A DNA stretch of 64,000 nucleotides. Source: Prevotella sp. (GTDB taxonomy: Bacteria; Bacteroidota; Bacteroidia; Bacteroidales; Bacteroidaceae). The notes beneath the pieces were generated by a model. It did no database searches. It was not told the origin of the DNA and saw nothing but the letters and a program-made list of their open reading frames with translations. The stretch spans positions 1-64,000 of the forward strand of contig JALETQ010000026.1 in NCBI GenBank assembly GCA_022781445.1. Direction: 5' to 3'. The position numbers and the translations under genes are program-made. Positions 18,892 to 27,518 of this stretch are shown piece by piece (position 1 is the first letter of the stretch; the number at the start of each line of letters is the position of its first letter).

Positions 18892-19092
18892 TTAAATCCG
18901 AATAGATCATCAGAAATTGACCCGGCTTTGTTCGATAATCGTGCAGGTGGATTGTCGGTTTGTTGCCGACGTAGTCCGCTTCGACAAGACATACCGGCCG
19001 ACAAAATACTGACCGGAGGACGAAGATGGTCGGGAGTCGTCATCTAATGAAAATCAAGCGCAGCCAAGCGAAAGGAACGACCGATCGGAGTT
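18892..19092 (+). repeat. Dispersed inverted-repeat element, diverged full-length copy e3
   Basis: The left end TTAAATCCGAATAGATCATC, the arm GACCCGGCTTTGTTCGAT and the centre TTGTCGGTTTGTTGCCGACG followed by TAGTCCGCTTCGACAAGAC align in order with copies e10 and e11. The right end is GACCGATCGGAGTTGAA. It is about 200 bp, the same size as the better copies but more diverged. Confidence 0.6.
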
Positions 19093-19122
19093 GAAAACCA
19101 AAAGGACCTGAATTGTTTGGTG

Positions 19123-19188
19123 AAAGTTGCCCTTTTATCAAACAAAACCTGCCCTCTTGGGAGGTGAAAGTTGCCCTTTCCCAAAACG
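19123..19188 (+). repeat. 22-bp direct-repeat array (Q), 3 units
   Basis: Three abutting 22-bp units start at 19123, 19145 and 19167. Units 1 and 3 begin AAAGTTGCCCTTT and unit 2 begins AAACCTGCCCTCTT. The array begins 31 bp beyond element copy e3. Confidence 0.75.
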
Positions 19189-19274
19189 ATCTTCATGGAA
19201 TGGGTGTTGTGAACGAAGTATATGACGCTTTGCACCGGTCAAAAACCGGTGCAGAGCGAATGGTGATATCCTTT

Positions 19275-19592
19275 TTATTTGTCTTTCTTTTCTCCGTCTT
19301 TCTTGTCGTCTCGGCGAACGACCTTGGTCTGATAACCGATCTTTTCGAAGCCTTGTGCAATTTTCTCGACGTTGGTTTTATCGGCATCGTAGACAATGGT
19401 CACTTCTTGTTTCTCCACATTGGTTTCAATTTTCTTGATGCCTTTTTCAAAGCGGATGTTGCCTTTGATTTTGTTTTCGCAACTTATGCAGTGCATGACA
19501 GGATTGGTGGTGAGTACCACGACCTTGATGTCTTTGGCTATTGCTGTGAAAAACGACAGCAAAAGAACCGGGATGAGCATTATTTTCTTCAT
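19275..19592 (-). CDS. Secreted heavy-metal-associated (HMA) domain protein
   Basis: A 105-residue exported protein. A signal peptide (MLIPVLLLSFFTAIA) is followed by an HMA/MerP-like ferredoxin fold with the metal-binding CxxC in HCISCENKIKG and a Lys-rich tail. Such proteins bind soft metals, commonly Cu(I). It is downstream of a TonB-dependent receptor on the same strand (123 bp gap), the usual Bacteroidetes pairing, suggesting periplasmic metal capture. The start at 19592 (MKKIML) was chosen because it places the signal peptide at the N-terminus. The longer frame adds an improbable leader. Confidence 0.88.
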   Translation of the reverse strand: MKKIMLIPVLLLSFFTAIAKDIKVVVLTTNPVMHCISCENKIKGNIRFEKGIKKIETNVEKQEVTIVYDADKTNVEKIAQGFEKIGYQTKVVRRDDKKDGEKKDK

Positions 19593-19715
19593 ATTGTTGA
19601 GGTTGTTTAGGTTTTTGTCGAAGTTATTGCCGTGCGCGGCCGACGGGCGACCACCGGTCGGTGTGAACGGCTTGGTGCCGACCGTTTGCACGGGGAAATG
19701 TCCTCCTTCACGAAA

Positions 19716-21773
19716 TCAGAGGGCGGTCATTCTGTTTTTGCCGATGTTGAAACGGATGCCGGCATAGACCATTGCACCGGTGACAGGTCCGTAAACCATC
19801 GTCGGATCGAAAGTTTTTTCCCAAGGCGTATGATAGCCGATGATGGGATTTTTCTGTTTGAATCCGGTGAGGTTTTCACCACCCACATAGACCGAGAAGC
19901 GTCGGAAGTTGCGCGTCACCTGTGCCGACAGTTGTTCGTAGGCACTGAAGGTGGAGGCCCAAGCCGGCGTGTTGTCGGCCGTCAGACGAGGAGTGGGCAT
20001 GCGACCGCCACCGTTGAGCTGAAGAGTGGCATCGAACTGCCACAGTCCGAGAGGTGTTTTGTAGGATGCAGAGAGCAGTGCCTTGTATTTGCTTGTAAAC
20101 GGTTTGCGTTGCAGACGTCCGTCACCGTAGGTGGTTTTTACGTCGTTGTAACGATACGCTGCCGTCACTTCGAGTCCCTGAACAGGCTCGTAGGTGGCAT
20201 CGACCTGCCATGTGTGCGAATAGGACTTGCCCTGCAGGTTGGCAATGCGAATCATGCCGGGTGAGGAATCATAGTCGATGAGCGCCTGTTGCTCGAAGTC
20301 GGTGTAGTAATATTCGGCATTGAGCTTGAGGGTTTTTCCAAAGAGCGGAATATAAAACGCCCCCGACAGGCCATAGTTCCACGCTTCTTCCATGTCGAGT
20401 TTGTCGATGACGAGCATTCTTCCGCCGGCGAGCAGGTTGTGGTTCTCGGCCAAAGCGAAGACCGAACGATAGCCTTTGCCGGCCGAGAGTCTGAACGAAG
20501 CGAAGGTTGCAGGGGTGTATTTCAGGTGCAGACGGGGTGTAACAAAGGTGCCGTGAATGTTGCTGTTGTCGATGCGCAACCCTGCCATGGCCGTGAGTTT
20601 ACCTATATTGAGCGTGTATTGGGCGTAGGCACCCGCCACGTTTTCACCACCGGGACGGAGCTGCGACTCGTCGATGCGGGCGGCATCCGTGCCTGCCGTC
20701 AGTGTTTGCCCGAAATAATCATGGTTGAAACTCACACCCGTTGAGAGGCTGTGGAGTGGAGAAAACTGCGTTTCAAACAGCAAAGAGGCGTAGGCATTCT
20801 TCTCGTTGACATCGAAAACCTTGTTGCCATAGAGCGCATTTTGCCGGTGCATCGACAGCGAACCCAGCAGGGCGATGTTGGTTCCGTGCGACGGGTCGAG
20901 AACGAAAGCGTGCTTCATGAAGCCCTCGTAGCGGTTGGTGTTGACCTTGATTTCGAAGGGTGACAAGCCCGTTGACAAGTGATGGGTGTGGTCTGTCTGT
21001 CCGGCTGTGCGTTTTTCGTCGATCAATGCCAGTCCGCCGTGGAAGATATAGTTGCCGGTTTTCCACTGCCAACGGTTCTGCAGGTTGAGTTGGCGCACCT
21101 TGGGCATGTCAATGAAGCCGTCATCGTTGCCGTCGTGTGATCGGTAGGTGTCCGAATAATGCGACAGGATTTCGGTCGACAATCCTTCTTTCAGATGAAT
21201 GGAACCGTCTACATTTGCTTCCATCCTTGCTTCGCTGTTGCCATAAAGGTTGACTGACAGGCCTTCGGGGTCTTCGGGCTTGAGGAAGTCGATGTTGATT
21301 TGTCCGGTGATGCTTTCGTATCCGTTCTTGACCGAGGCACTTCCTTTCGATACCTGAATGCCTTTCATCCATGCACCGGGAACATATCCCAGCGCATAGG
21401 GCATGGCTGCACCGCGGTAGTTGGGCAGCGTTTCGGTCAGCATCTGCACGTAGGTGCCGCTCAAGCCGAGCAGTTTGATTTGTTTGGCGCCGGTGGCGGC
21501 ATCATTGTAGCTCACGTCGACCGAAGGGTTGGTGACGAAACTCTCGCCCAAATTGCAGCAAGCCGCCTTGAACAGCTCGTCGCGAGTGATTAAAATGCCG
21601 TTCGTGGCATCGGTGGCCCGTCGCACACCTGAGCGTCTTCTTACGACGGTTACTTCCTGGAGATTATGGGTTTTGACATCCGATACGGAGTCTGTGTCGG
21701 CGCTTTGCTGTGCAACCGACGTGCCGACAGACATCGTAACGATACCTGTCAGAAGAATTTTCTGAATGTTCAT
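19716..21773 (-). CDS. TonB-dependent outer-membrane receptor, putative metal uptake
   Basis: A 685-residue receptor: signal peptide ending VAQQ, TonB-box region LQEVTVV (about 38-44), plug domain (about 55-165; NPSVDVSYNDAATGAKQIKLLGL, then NGYESITGQINID) and a 22-strand-type barrel with a terminal aromatic-rich strand (AMVYAGIRFNIGKNRM). It lacks the N-terminal carboxypeptidase-like extension of SusC proteins. Histidine-rich loop text (DHTHHL) and flanking by a Cys/His-rich protein and an HMA protein suggest a metal or metallophore substrate. The substrate itself cannot be read from sequence. Confidence 0.9.
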   Translation of the reverse strand: MNIQKILLTGIVTMSVGTSVAQQSADTDSVSDVKTHNLQEVTVVRRRSGVRRATDATNGILITRDELFKAACCNLGESFVTNPSVDVSYNDAATGAKQIKLLGLSGTYVQMLTETLPNYRGAAMPYALGYVPGAWMKGIQVSKGSASVKNGYESITGQINIDFLKPEDPEGLSVNLYGNSEARMEANVDGSIHLKEGLSTEILSHYSDTYRSHDGNDDGFIDMPKVRQLNLQNRWQWKTGNYIFHGGLALIDEKRTAGQTDHTHHLSTGLSPFEIKVNTNRYEGFMKHAFVLDPSHGTNIALLGSLSMHRQNALYGNKVFDVNEKNAYASLLFETQFSPLHSLSTGVSFNHDYFGQTLTAGTDAARIDESQLRPGGENVAGAYAQYTLNIGKLTAMAGLRIDNSNIHGTFVTPRLHLKYTPATFASFRLSAGKGYRSVFALAENHNLLAGGRMLVIDKLDMEEAWNYGLSGAFYIPLFGKTLKLNAEYYYTDFEQQALIDYDSSPGMIRIANLQGKSYSHTWQVDATYEPVQGLEVTAAYRYNDVKTTYGDGRLQRKPFTSKYKALLSASYKTPLGLWQFDATLQLNGGGRMPTPRLTADNTPAWASTFSAYEQLSAQVTRNFRRFSVYVGGENLTGFKQKNPIIGYHTPWEKTFDPTMVYGPVTGAMVYAGIRFNIGKNRMTAL

Positions 21774-21910
21774 GATGAGATGATTTGATAAAACTTGGAT
21801 TCAACTTTCAACGGTCGTCCGACCGCAAAGGCTTACATTCCGAATCATGGCGTTACTTCCCGTTCGATCCCGCACGGCCGACGGGGAATGAAACGACACG
21901 CGAAGTTTTA

Positions 21911-22342
21911 TCAAATGCGAAGAACACGAATCAAGGTGAGATAGGTTCGTGGCGGAGCCGACGGCAGATAGGATATCTCCCGGTCGGCAAGTTCTCTTTC
22001 GGAGAGAAACGAAAGCAGATTGAGACGTGACTCAAAGGGTTTCCAAAGGTCGGCGATGAGAGGCTTCAAGTCAGGCTGTTGCCCCTTGCTGAATATCGAA
22101 GGGATGAACTCCAGCGTATTCACCTGCATGCAGCCGTCGGCGAGTGAAGAGTCTTCGCAAGCCTTTTTGTCGTGGCATTCGTCGTTCAAATCGTCGTGAC
22201 AGTCATCTTTCACCTCTCCAACGATTTGCGCCACACTCATTTTCCCGGTGTGACTGCATTGGAGGATGGAAACACCCGCTCCCGAAAAGACTATCAGGAA
22301 GGCAGGCAGCAGTGTCAGAATGAATTTAGCCAACGCTTTCAT
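21911..22342 (-). CDS. Cys/His-rich exported protein of metal-linked TonB operon
   Basis: A 143-residue protein with an N-terminal hydrophobic segment (FILTLLPAFLIVFSGAGVSI). The mature part holds QCSHTGK and a cluster CHDDLNDECHDKKACED, then DGCMQVN. The Cys/His spacing suggests metal binding and resembles small HYC_CC_PP-type proteins that precede TonB receptors in Bacteroidetes, though the HYC signature itself is not exact. It is upstream of the receptor by 137 bp on the same strand. A -7 element at 22348-22355 sits so close to the ATG that the mRNA may be leaderless. Confidence 0.7.
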   Translation of the reverse strand: MKALAKFILTLLPAFLIVFSGAGVSILQCSHTGKMSVAQIVGEVKDDCHDDLNDECHDKKACEDSSLADGCMQVNTLEFIPSIFSKGQQPDLKPLIADLWKPFESRLNLLSFLSERELADREISYLPSAPPRTYLTLIRVLRI

Positions 22343-22678
22343 GGTTGCAAATATACGACATTTGTTGAAAAAGAAGAAGCCGTTAATCTTTTTTGTCACG
22401 GTTTTTTCCTTGTCGTATATGTGTTTGTCTTCGACGGCATAGGTTTCTTTTTCCTTTCTTCATTCATCCCGAATGGGTCAGAGAGGGTGAATTGTGTGTG
22501 TGAAGAAAGGCATGGAATGTCAAACCAGTCTACTAAAACAGATGCCCTTCCCACCCGGTGAAAGGCGAGAAAGGCATCGATATGGGTCATGGTGTGGCGG
22601 AATCAGTTGCCGGTATGGAGGCAAAAGGTATGTTCCTTATGCACCCGAAACGGTATGCACCGAATCGTCGACAGGCAA
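22343..22678. other. Intergenic region upstream of the metal-linked operon
   Basis: A 336-bp gap between the OPT transporter stop and the Cys/His-rich gene, both on the minus strand. It contains the -7 element at 22348-22355. Nothing else recognisable. Confidence 0.4.
22348..22355 (-). promoter_or_regulatory. Possible promoter of the Cys/His-rich protein-TonB-HMA operon
   Basis: On the minus strand this is TATATTTG, a -7 TAnnTTTG match ending 5 nt before the ATG at 22342, which would imply a leaderless or nearly leaderless transcript. No clear -33 box. Confidence 0.4.
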
Positions 22679-24670
22679 TTATTGTTTCTTTACCCGGGTG
22701 GCCCACACGAAGTAGGCAATCAGACAGATGTAGGCACCGAGCGAGCAGACCTCCGACAAGGTGTTGGCCATCCATGCTTCATTGATGAAATTCAAGCCAC
22801 TGAAGCGCAGCAAGGCACTGACAACGCCCATGAGGGCACCACCGGCGATGAATCCCGATGCGATGAGCGTACCTTTTTCGCCACGGTCTTGGTTTACTTT
22901 TGCGTCGCTCGAGCGGGTGGTGACATACCAGTTGACGGCTCCACCGACCAGCAACGGCAGGTTGAGTTGTATGGGAATGAACATGCCGAGTGCAAAAGGC
23001 AGTGCCGGAATCTTGCAGAACGTGAGTACCACGGCAATGCCTGCACCGATGGCATAGAGTACCCACGGAGCATCAACGCCGTTCATCAACGGGTCGATGA
23101 CGGCAGCCATGGCATTGGCTTGGGGAGCGGCGAGCTGTCCGGTGGTGAACCCGTAGGTTTCGTTGAGCAGCATGATGACGCCTCCCACGGTCGCTGCCGA
23201 TACCAATGTGCCGAGGAATTTCCATGTTTCCTGCTTCTTGGGTGTCGTACCGAGCCAGTAACCGATTTTCAAGTCGGTGATGAATGCGCCTGCCATCGAC
23301 AATGCCGTGCAGACCACACCGCCCATGATGAGCGATGCCACCATACCGCTGGTGCCTTTCATGCCCACGGCGACCATCACCACCGAAGCCAGAATGAGGG
23401 TCATCAGTGTCATGCCCGACACCGGATTGGAACCGACGATGGCAATGGCGTTGGCTGCCACGGTGGTGAAAAGGAAGGCGATGATTGCCACAAGCAGGAT
23501 GCCCACGACGGCAAACAGGATGTTGCCACCCATCACACCGAAAAGGAAGAAGGCGAAAGTAACCAGAATCGTGACGATGGAGCCGATGGCAATGATCTTG
23601 AAAGAGATGTCGCGCTGGGTGCGACTCACCTCTTCGAGGCTGCCGCCTTTGCCCTTCATCTCTTTGGCTGCCAACGAAACGGCACTGCGAATGATACCCC
23701 ATGACTTGATGATGCCGATGATTCCGGCCATGGCAATGCCGCCGATACCGATGCTCTTGCCGTAAGCACTGAAGATTTGTTCGGGCGACATCTCGCCAAC
23801 GGTGGCCGTTATCGACGGATCCCACATATTTAGCACCTGGTCACTGAACAAAACGGCCATGCCGGGCACCACGAGCCACCAGATGGCAAGCGAACCCAGA
23901 CAGATGATGAAGGTGTATTTCAGACCGATGATGTAACCCAATCCCAATACGGCAGAACCGGTATTGATCTTGAACACCAACTTGGCATGGTCGGCAAGCT
24001 GGGCACCCCAGCCGGCAACGCGTGAGGTAAACAACTCGTTCCACCAACCGAATGTGGCCACGGTGAAGTCGTACAGACCGCCCACCAGTCCGGCAAGCAG
24101 CAGCGGTTTGGCCTGGCTGCCGCCCTTGGCACCGCTCATAAGCACCTGTGTCGTGGCGGTTGCCTCGGGGAAAGGATATTTGCCGTGCATCTCGCTCACG
24201 AAATATTTACGGAAAGGAATGAGGAACAAGATGCCGATGATGCCACCCAAGAGCGACGACATGAACACGTTGAAGAACGATGCGGTCATCTCCGGGTATT
24301 TGGCTTGCAGGATATAGATGGCGGGAAGGGTGAAGATGGCACCGGCAACAACGGCTCCCGAGCAGGCACCGATACTCTGGATGATGACGTTTTCGCCCAA
24401 TGCCTTCGAACGTTTGCCGGCTGTCGACACACCCACCGCAATGATGGCAATGGGTATGGCTGCCTCAAATACCTGTCCGACTTTCAGCCCCAGATAGGCG
24501 GCGGCTGCCGAAAAGAGCATCGCCATCAGTACGCCCCATATCACAGACCAGCTGTTTACTTCGGGATAAGTCTTCCCGGCTTCCATCACAGGACGGTATT
24601 CCTCGCCCTCCTTCAGCTCCCGAAACGCGTTGTCGGGCAGCTGCATCATGTCGTTTTGATTCTCTTTCAT
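22679..24670 (-). CDS. OPT-family oligopeptide transporter
   Basis: A 663-residue polytopic inner-membrane protein of the OPT family, proton-coupled importers of peptides or metal chelates. Many membrane spans are visible from WSVIWGVLMAMLFSAAAAYL onward, with family segments YLGLKVGQVFEAAIPIAII, GKYPFPEATATTQVLMSG and NPVSGMTLMTL. The soluble N-terminus ends in ...EVNSWSVIWG. The start MKENQNDMM (24670) is preferred. An in-frame ATG at 24706 would add 12 residues. It precedes the metal-linked operon in coordinates but is transcribed away from the FKBP gene, probably as a single gene. Confidence 0.93.
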   Translation of the reverse strand: MKENQNDMMQLPDNAFRELKEGEEYRPVMEAGKTYPEVNSWSVIWGVLMAMLFSAAAAYLGLKVGQVFEAAIPIAIIAVGVSTAGKRSKALGENVIIQSIGACSGAVVAGAIFTLPAIYILQAKYPEMTASFFNVFMSSLLGGIIGILFLIPFRKYFVSEMHGKYPFPEATATTQVLMSGAKGGSQAKPLLLAGLVGGLYDFTVATFGWWNELFTSRVAGWGAQLADHAKLVFKINTGSAVLGLGYIIGLKYTFIICLGSLAIWWLVVPGMAVLFSDQVLNMWDPSITATVGEMSPEQIFSAYGKSIGIGGIAMAGIIGIIKSWGIIRSAVSLAAKEMKGKGGSLEEVSRTQRDISFKIIAIGSIVTILVTFAFFLFGVMGGNILFAVVGILLVAIIAFLFTTVAANAIAIVGSNPVSGMTLMTLILASVVMVAVGMKGTSGMVASLIMGGVVCTALSMAGAFITDLKIGYWLGTTPKKQETWKFLGTLVSAATVGGVIMLLNETYGFTTGQLAAPQANAMAAVIDPLMNGVDAPWVLYAIGAGIAVVLTFCKIPALPFALGMFIPIQLNLPLLVGGAVNWYVTTRSSDAKVNQDRGEKGTLIASGFIAGGALMGVVSALLRFSGLNFINEAWMANTLSEVCSLGAYICLIAYFVWATRVKKQ

Positions 24671-24841
24671 AGATTGGTATAATGATTTTGTTAGGTTATT
24701 ATTCATGTTTCATGCCATCGTTTGCAGGCATCGACGACCCTTTAGCTTCACGGTCGTCATCTCATTACCGGCCTTGTCGTCACAGAACGCATTACCATCG
24801 GGTTCCGACCGATTCGTTTCTGACACATTTTGCAGGCATGA

Positions 24842-24950
24842 CCATGCAAAAATACAAAAAAATCCGAAGTATCAAACCAAATGCCCCGAAGTATCGAACG
24901 AAATGTTAGGTGGCATGAACAAATGGTTCCGAAGGGCGAGCCGGATATTA
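24842..24950. repeat. Degenerate 22-bp-period array (T)
   Basis: CCGAAGTATCAAACCAAATG at 24864 and CCGAAGTATCGAACGAAATG at 24886 are 22 bp apart. Weaker units flank them, with CCGAAGG recurring at 24929, about 43 bp later. It ends about 14 bp from the terminal repeat of element half e4. Confidence 0.6.
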
Positions 24951-24963
24951 TGGAAAGGTTAAG

Positions 24964-25031
24964 CCATAATCGGTCATGATGGCGTTTTGTCCCACATTTT
25001 ATGCCGTTCATGTCTCTTTCCTGTCGTTTTC
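24964..25031 (-). repeat. Dispersed inverted-repeat element, half copy e4
   Basis: CCATAATCGGTCATGATGGC is followed by GTTTTGTCCCACATTTTATG, CCGTTCATGTCTCTTTCC and TGTCGTTTTC, tracking one arm of the element. The string TGTCCCACATTTTA matches in reverse complement the second end at 38983-39043. The distal half is not recognisable. Confidence 0.65.
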
Positions 25032-25134
25032 ACATGGAAGATATGGTTGAAGGGATGGACAGACGGGTAAAAATGTGGGGTGGATTCCGGTGGTAGGACG
25101 GGGTACGGCCGGTGGATGAGTGGGAAAAGAAAAT

Positions 25135-25166
25135 GGATTCCCCGGTTATTTGCGACCGGAGAATCC
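25135..25166 (-). terminator. Terminator of the exported FKBP gene
   Basis: Arms GGATTCCCCGGT (25135-25146) and ACCGGAGAATCC (25155-25166), 8-nt loop. On the minus strand the stem is followed by ATTTTCTTTTCC. It is 58 bp beyond the stop at 25224. Confidence 0.75.
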
Positions 25167-25223
25167 GTTGTGTGAGTTTATCGGCGAACCTTGAGGTGGC
25201 AGCGAATGTCTTTTTGAGGTTTG

Positions 25224-26198
25224 TCAGCCTCTTTTTCGGGGATGGATTTTGGGCTTCACCGGTTCCTCTTTGGACTCGTCGGCTTTGGGGTTGGGCTGTT
25301 CGGCTTTCACGGCTTCCAGTTCTACGGTGAAGACAAGGGTAGAGAATGCGGGGATTTTACCGGCGGCTCGCGAACCATATGCCAGGTCTTGAGGGATGTA
25401 GAGTTCCCATTTGCTGCCCACGGGCATCATGGTCAGGGCTTCTGTCCATCCTCTGATGACTTGGTTGGGACGGAAGTCCGTAGTTTGCGGATTGCGCTTG
25501 TATGAGCTGTCAAACTCCGTCCCGTCGATGAGACGGCCTTCGTATTTCACGGTCACCATGTCGTTTTCTTTGGCGATGGGACCGTTTCCTTCACGCAGCA
25601 CCTTGTATTGGAGTCCCGAGGGCAGCACCACAACGCCTTCTTTCTGTGCGTTTTCATCGAGGAAGCGTTGTCCGTCGCTAAGTGTCTTTTGGTTTTTTGC
25701 GTCGATGACACGGTCTCTTGCCGTTTTGATATAGGCTTCTGCCTGATTCGTATCGAACACGTTGGTGCGTCTGTTGAGGGCATCGAGGAAGCCGAGGAAG
25801 AACTTGTCTTTGTCGATGGGCGTTTCGCTGCCTTCGAAATCCTTGCTTACATCGGGCAGCATGCGGTCTTGCACCTGTCCCGAAATCATCATGCCGGCAT
25901 TGTAGGCCTTGAGTTTGGGATTGTCTTTTTGGCTCAGTCCGTCTTCAAAACCGCGCGAAATGTCTTCGATGAGGGTGGTATCCACGCCCTGTGTCGATTG
26001 CAGGTAGGGGAGCAGACCTTTGGTCATGGTCACACCGAGAGCATAGCTCACCGAGTCGGCCTTGGTTACCGGTGTGACGGTTTGTTTGTTTCTGACTTCT
26101 TTCTTGACCTTGTTTGCCTTCTTGTTTTGGGCCTCTATGGGGCTGAAAGTGGCACCTACGGTCAGAGCGAGTGCCAAAATGAGTGTTGATTTCATCAT
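25224..26198 (-). CDS. Exported FKBP-type peptidyl-prolyl isomerase (FkpA-like)
   Basis: A 324-residue periplasmic isomerase. A signal peptide ([20 protein letters not shown]) leads to a helical FkpA-type dimerisation domain (about 45-200; [16 protein letters not shown]) and a C-terminal FKBP domain (about 205-305). The catalytic-pocket residues are present: [16 protein letters not shown] (Tyr, Asp), VIRGW (Trp), AYGSR and [10 protein letters not shown]. The tail is Lys/Glu/Pro-rich. The start at 26198 gives the signal peptide. A longer frame runs into the repeat element upstream. It is separated from the FKBP lipoprotein gene by 444 bp carrying element e5. Confidence 0.93.
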   Translation of the reverse strand: MMKSTLILALALTVGATFSPIEAQNKKANKVKKEVRNKQTVTPVTKADSVSYALGVTMTKGLLPYLQSTQGVDTTLIEDISRGFEDGLSQKDNPKLKAYNAGMMISGQVQDRMLPDVSKDFEGSETPIDKDKFFLGFLDALNRRTNVFDTNQAEAYIKTARDRVIDAKNQKTLSDGQRFLDENAQKEGVVVLPSGLQYKVLREGNGPIAKENDMVTVKYEGRLIDGTEFDSSYKRNPQTTDFRPNQVIRGWTEALTMMPVGSKWELYIPQDLAYGSRAAGKIPAFSTLVFTVELEAVKAEQPNPKADESKEEPVKPKIHPRKRG

Positions 26199-26361
26199 TG
26201 GAAGGGTTTTCGTTTCTATATTTCTGAATGTGTTTGATGATGCTCCCGACTGTTGATTATTGTCTTTGCCCGGTGGCATGGTTGCTGCAACGAGCTTCGG
26301 AAGCATACTGTCGGGAGATTGTCCGCCAAGGTTTCGGATTCTGAAGCGGACGAAAAAAAGA

Positions 26362-26557
26362 AACCCAAACCGGCCATCAGAGCGTTTGGTTCTACCGTTT
26401 GTGCCCTTGATGGCACTTTGCTTGCGGTATAGTCTGCCTGTGTGTAGCTTGCGGTCGTGCTGTTGGGTCGTATCCTGCTACGCCTTCAACAAACCAACCC
26501 TCAAACTACGCGTGAATCAAACCTTACCGACTCGGACTCTCATGACCAATTTGGGAT
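26362..26557 (-). repeat. Dispersed inverted-repeat element, full-length copy e5
   Basis: Ends AACCCAAACCGGCCAT (26362-26377) and ATGACCAATTTGGG (26542-26555). Internally CCTGCTACGCCTTCAACAAA and CCGACTCGGACTCTCATGAC match the corresponding segments of e11. Total about 196 bp, the same as e6 and e11. It lies in the gap between two FKBP genes and has no coding capacity. Confidence 0.8.
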
Positions 26558-26618
26558 CAATGGAGAATGCTCTCCGATGACGGTCTGCCCGTCCCTTCAA
26601 GTCATTCTCCATTTGATC
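26555..26618 (-). repeat. Inverted repeat abutting element e5
   Basis: GATCAATGGAGAATG (26555-26569) and CATTCTCCATTTGATC (26603-26618) are inverted apart from one inserted T. It starts at the last bases of element e5 and lies 3' of the FKBP lipoprotein gene on the minus strand, so it could serve as that gene's transcript-end hairpin. No T-run is present. Confidence 0.55.
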
Positions 26619-26642
26619 TTATATGTCGAATCTGTCTTTTCG

Positions 26643-27485
26643 TTACTTGGCGATGTCAAGCACTTCGACTTTGAAGATCAGTGTCGAGTAAGGTTTGATG
26701 ACATCCACGCCACGTGCTCCGTAACCTTTCTCTTGGGGAATGTAGATTTCCCATACCGACCCAACGGGCATCCGGGTGAGCGCATCGGCAAATCCGGGGA
26801 TGAATTGGCGCGGGGTGATGGTCACGGGCTGGTTCTTCTTGTAGCTGCTGTCGAACACTTTGCCGTCGATGAGGCGACCTTCATAATGAAGTTTCACGCT
26901 GCTGGTATCGGTCGGGATGGGACCTGTTCCGGCTTTGATCACCTTATATTGCACACCGCCGGGGAGAGTCTTGATGCCCGGTTTCTTGGCGTTTTCTTTC
27001 AGGAACTTCTCGTTGGCTTCCTTGTTGGGTTCGAAGGCTTTTGCCTGAATGCGGGTGATGAGTTCGTTGATTTTCATCGGTTCGATGATGTTCTTCTCGC
27101 CTTTGATACCTGCGATGTAGCCTGCCAGAAGGTTTTTCATGGAAATGGTCTTGGTCGAATCGCCTGCAAATATCTGGTTGCTCAGTCCTTTGTGCATGAA
27201 GACGAGTTGCAGTCCCATGGCAACACCGGCGTTATAGGCCTGGTCTTTCTTGTTGTCTACCGCACCGGCGCCATCGTTCAGTCCTTTGATGAAGTCGTCC
27301 ATATAGGCCGTATCGATACCCATCATGACCAGTTGTTGTTTGATTTGCTGTGCGTTTTCGTTACCCACGGCATAGCTGAGTGTGTCGACATCGGTCTTGA
27401 AGTCGGCTTTCGGGGTTGTCGTTCCGCATGCACCGAAGGTCAAAACTGCGATTGCCGCTGCGGCGAAAAAAGATGTTTTCTTCAT
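26643..27485 (-). CDS. FKBP-type peptidyl-prolyl isomerase lipoprotein
   Basis: A 280-residue lipoprotein: signal peptide with lipobox LTFGAC, FkpA-type N-terminal helices (about 35-160) and a C-terminal FKBP domain (about 185-280; [38 protein letters not shown]). The pocket Trp of the VIxGW motif is Phe (FIPGF), which may alter activity. It is 33 bp downstream of the cytosolic FKBP gene and likely in one operon with it. Probably membrane-anchored, folding envelope proteins. Confidence 0.92.
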   Translation of the reverse strand: MKKTSFFAAAAIAVLTFGACGTTTPKADFKTDVDTLSYAVGNENAQQIKQQLVMMGIDTAYMDDFIKGLNDGAGAVDNKKDQAYNAGVAMGLQLVFMHKGLSNQIFAGDSTKTISMKNLLAGYIAGIKGEKNIIEPMKINELITRIQAKAFEPNKEANEKFLKENAKKPGIKTLPGGVQYKVIKAGTGPIPTDTSSVKLHYEGRLIDGKVFDSSYKKNQPVTITPRQFIPGFADALTRMPVGSVWEIYIPQEKGYGARGVDVIKPYSTLIFKVEVLDIAK

Positions 27486-27518
27486 AATTGTCAGTATTTA
27501 ATACAATGAATAATCGTG

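Larger units (their letters stand above)
18354..19274. other. Long intergenic region after dnaA
   Basis: A 920-bp gap between convergent dnaA and the HMA gene. It contains the dnaA terminator (18428-18469), element copy e3 (18892-19092) and the 22-bp array Q (19123-19188). I found no DnaA-box cluster and no supported gene. A 76-codon frame at 18407-18637 begins within the terminator and is rejected. Confidence 0.55.
24671..25223. other. Intergenic region with repeat array and element half
   Basis: Between the FKBP gene stop and the OPT start on the minus strand. Holds a 22-bp-period array (24842-24950), a half element (24964-25031) and the FKBP gene terminator (25135-25166). No gene is supported. 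Confidence 0.5.
26199..26642. other. Intergenic region containing element e5 and an inverted repeat
   Basis: A 444-bp gap between two FKBP genes. It holds element e5 (26362-26557) and an adjoining inverted repeat (26555-26618). The promoter of the exported FKBP gene must lie here but I cannot assign it. Confidence 0.5.

Noticed and set aside
18354..19274. Replication origin next to dnaA
   Set aside because: No cluster of DnaA boxes or AT-rich unwinding region is seen. The repeats here belong to the dispersed family found elsewhere.
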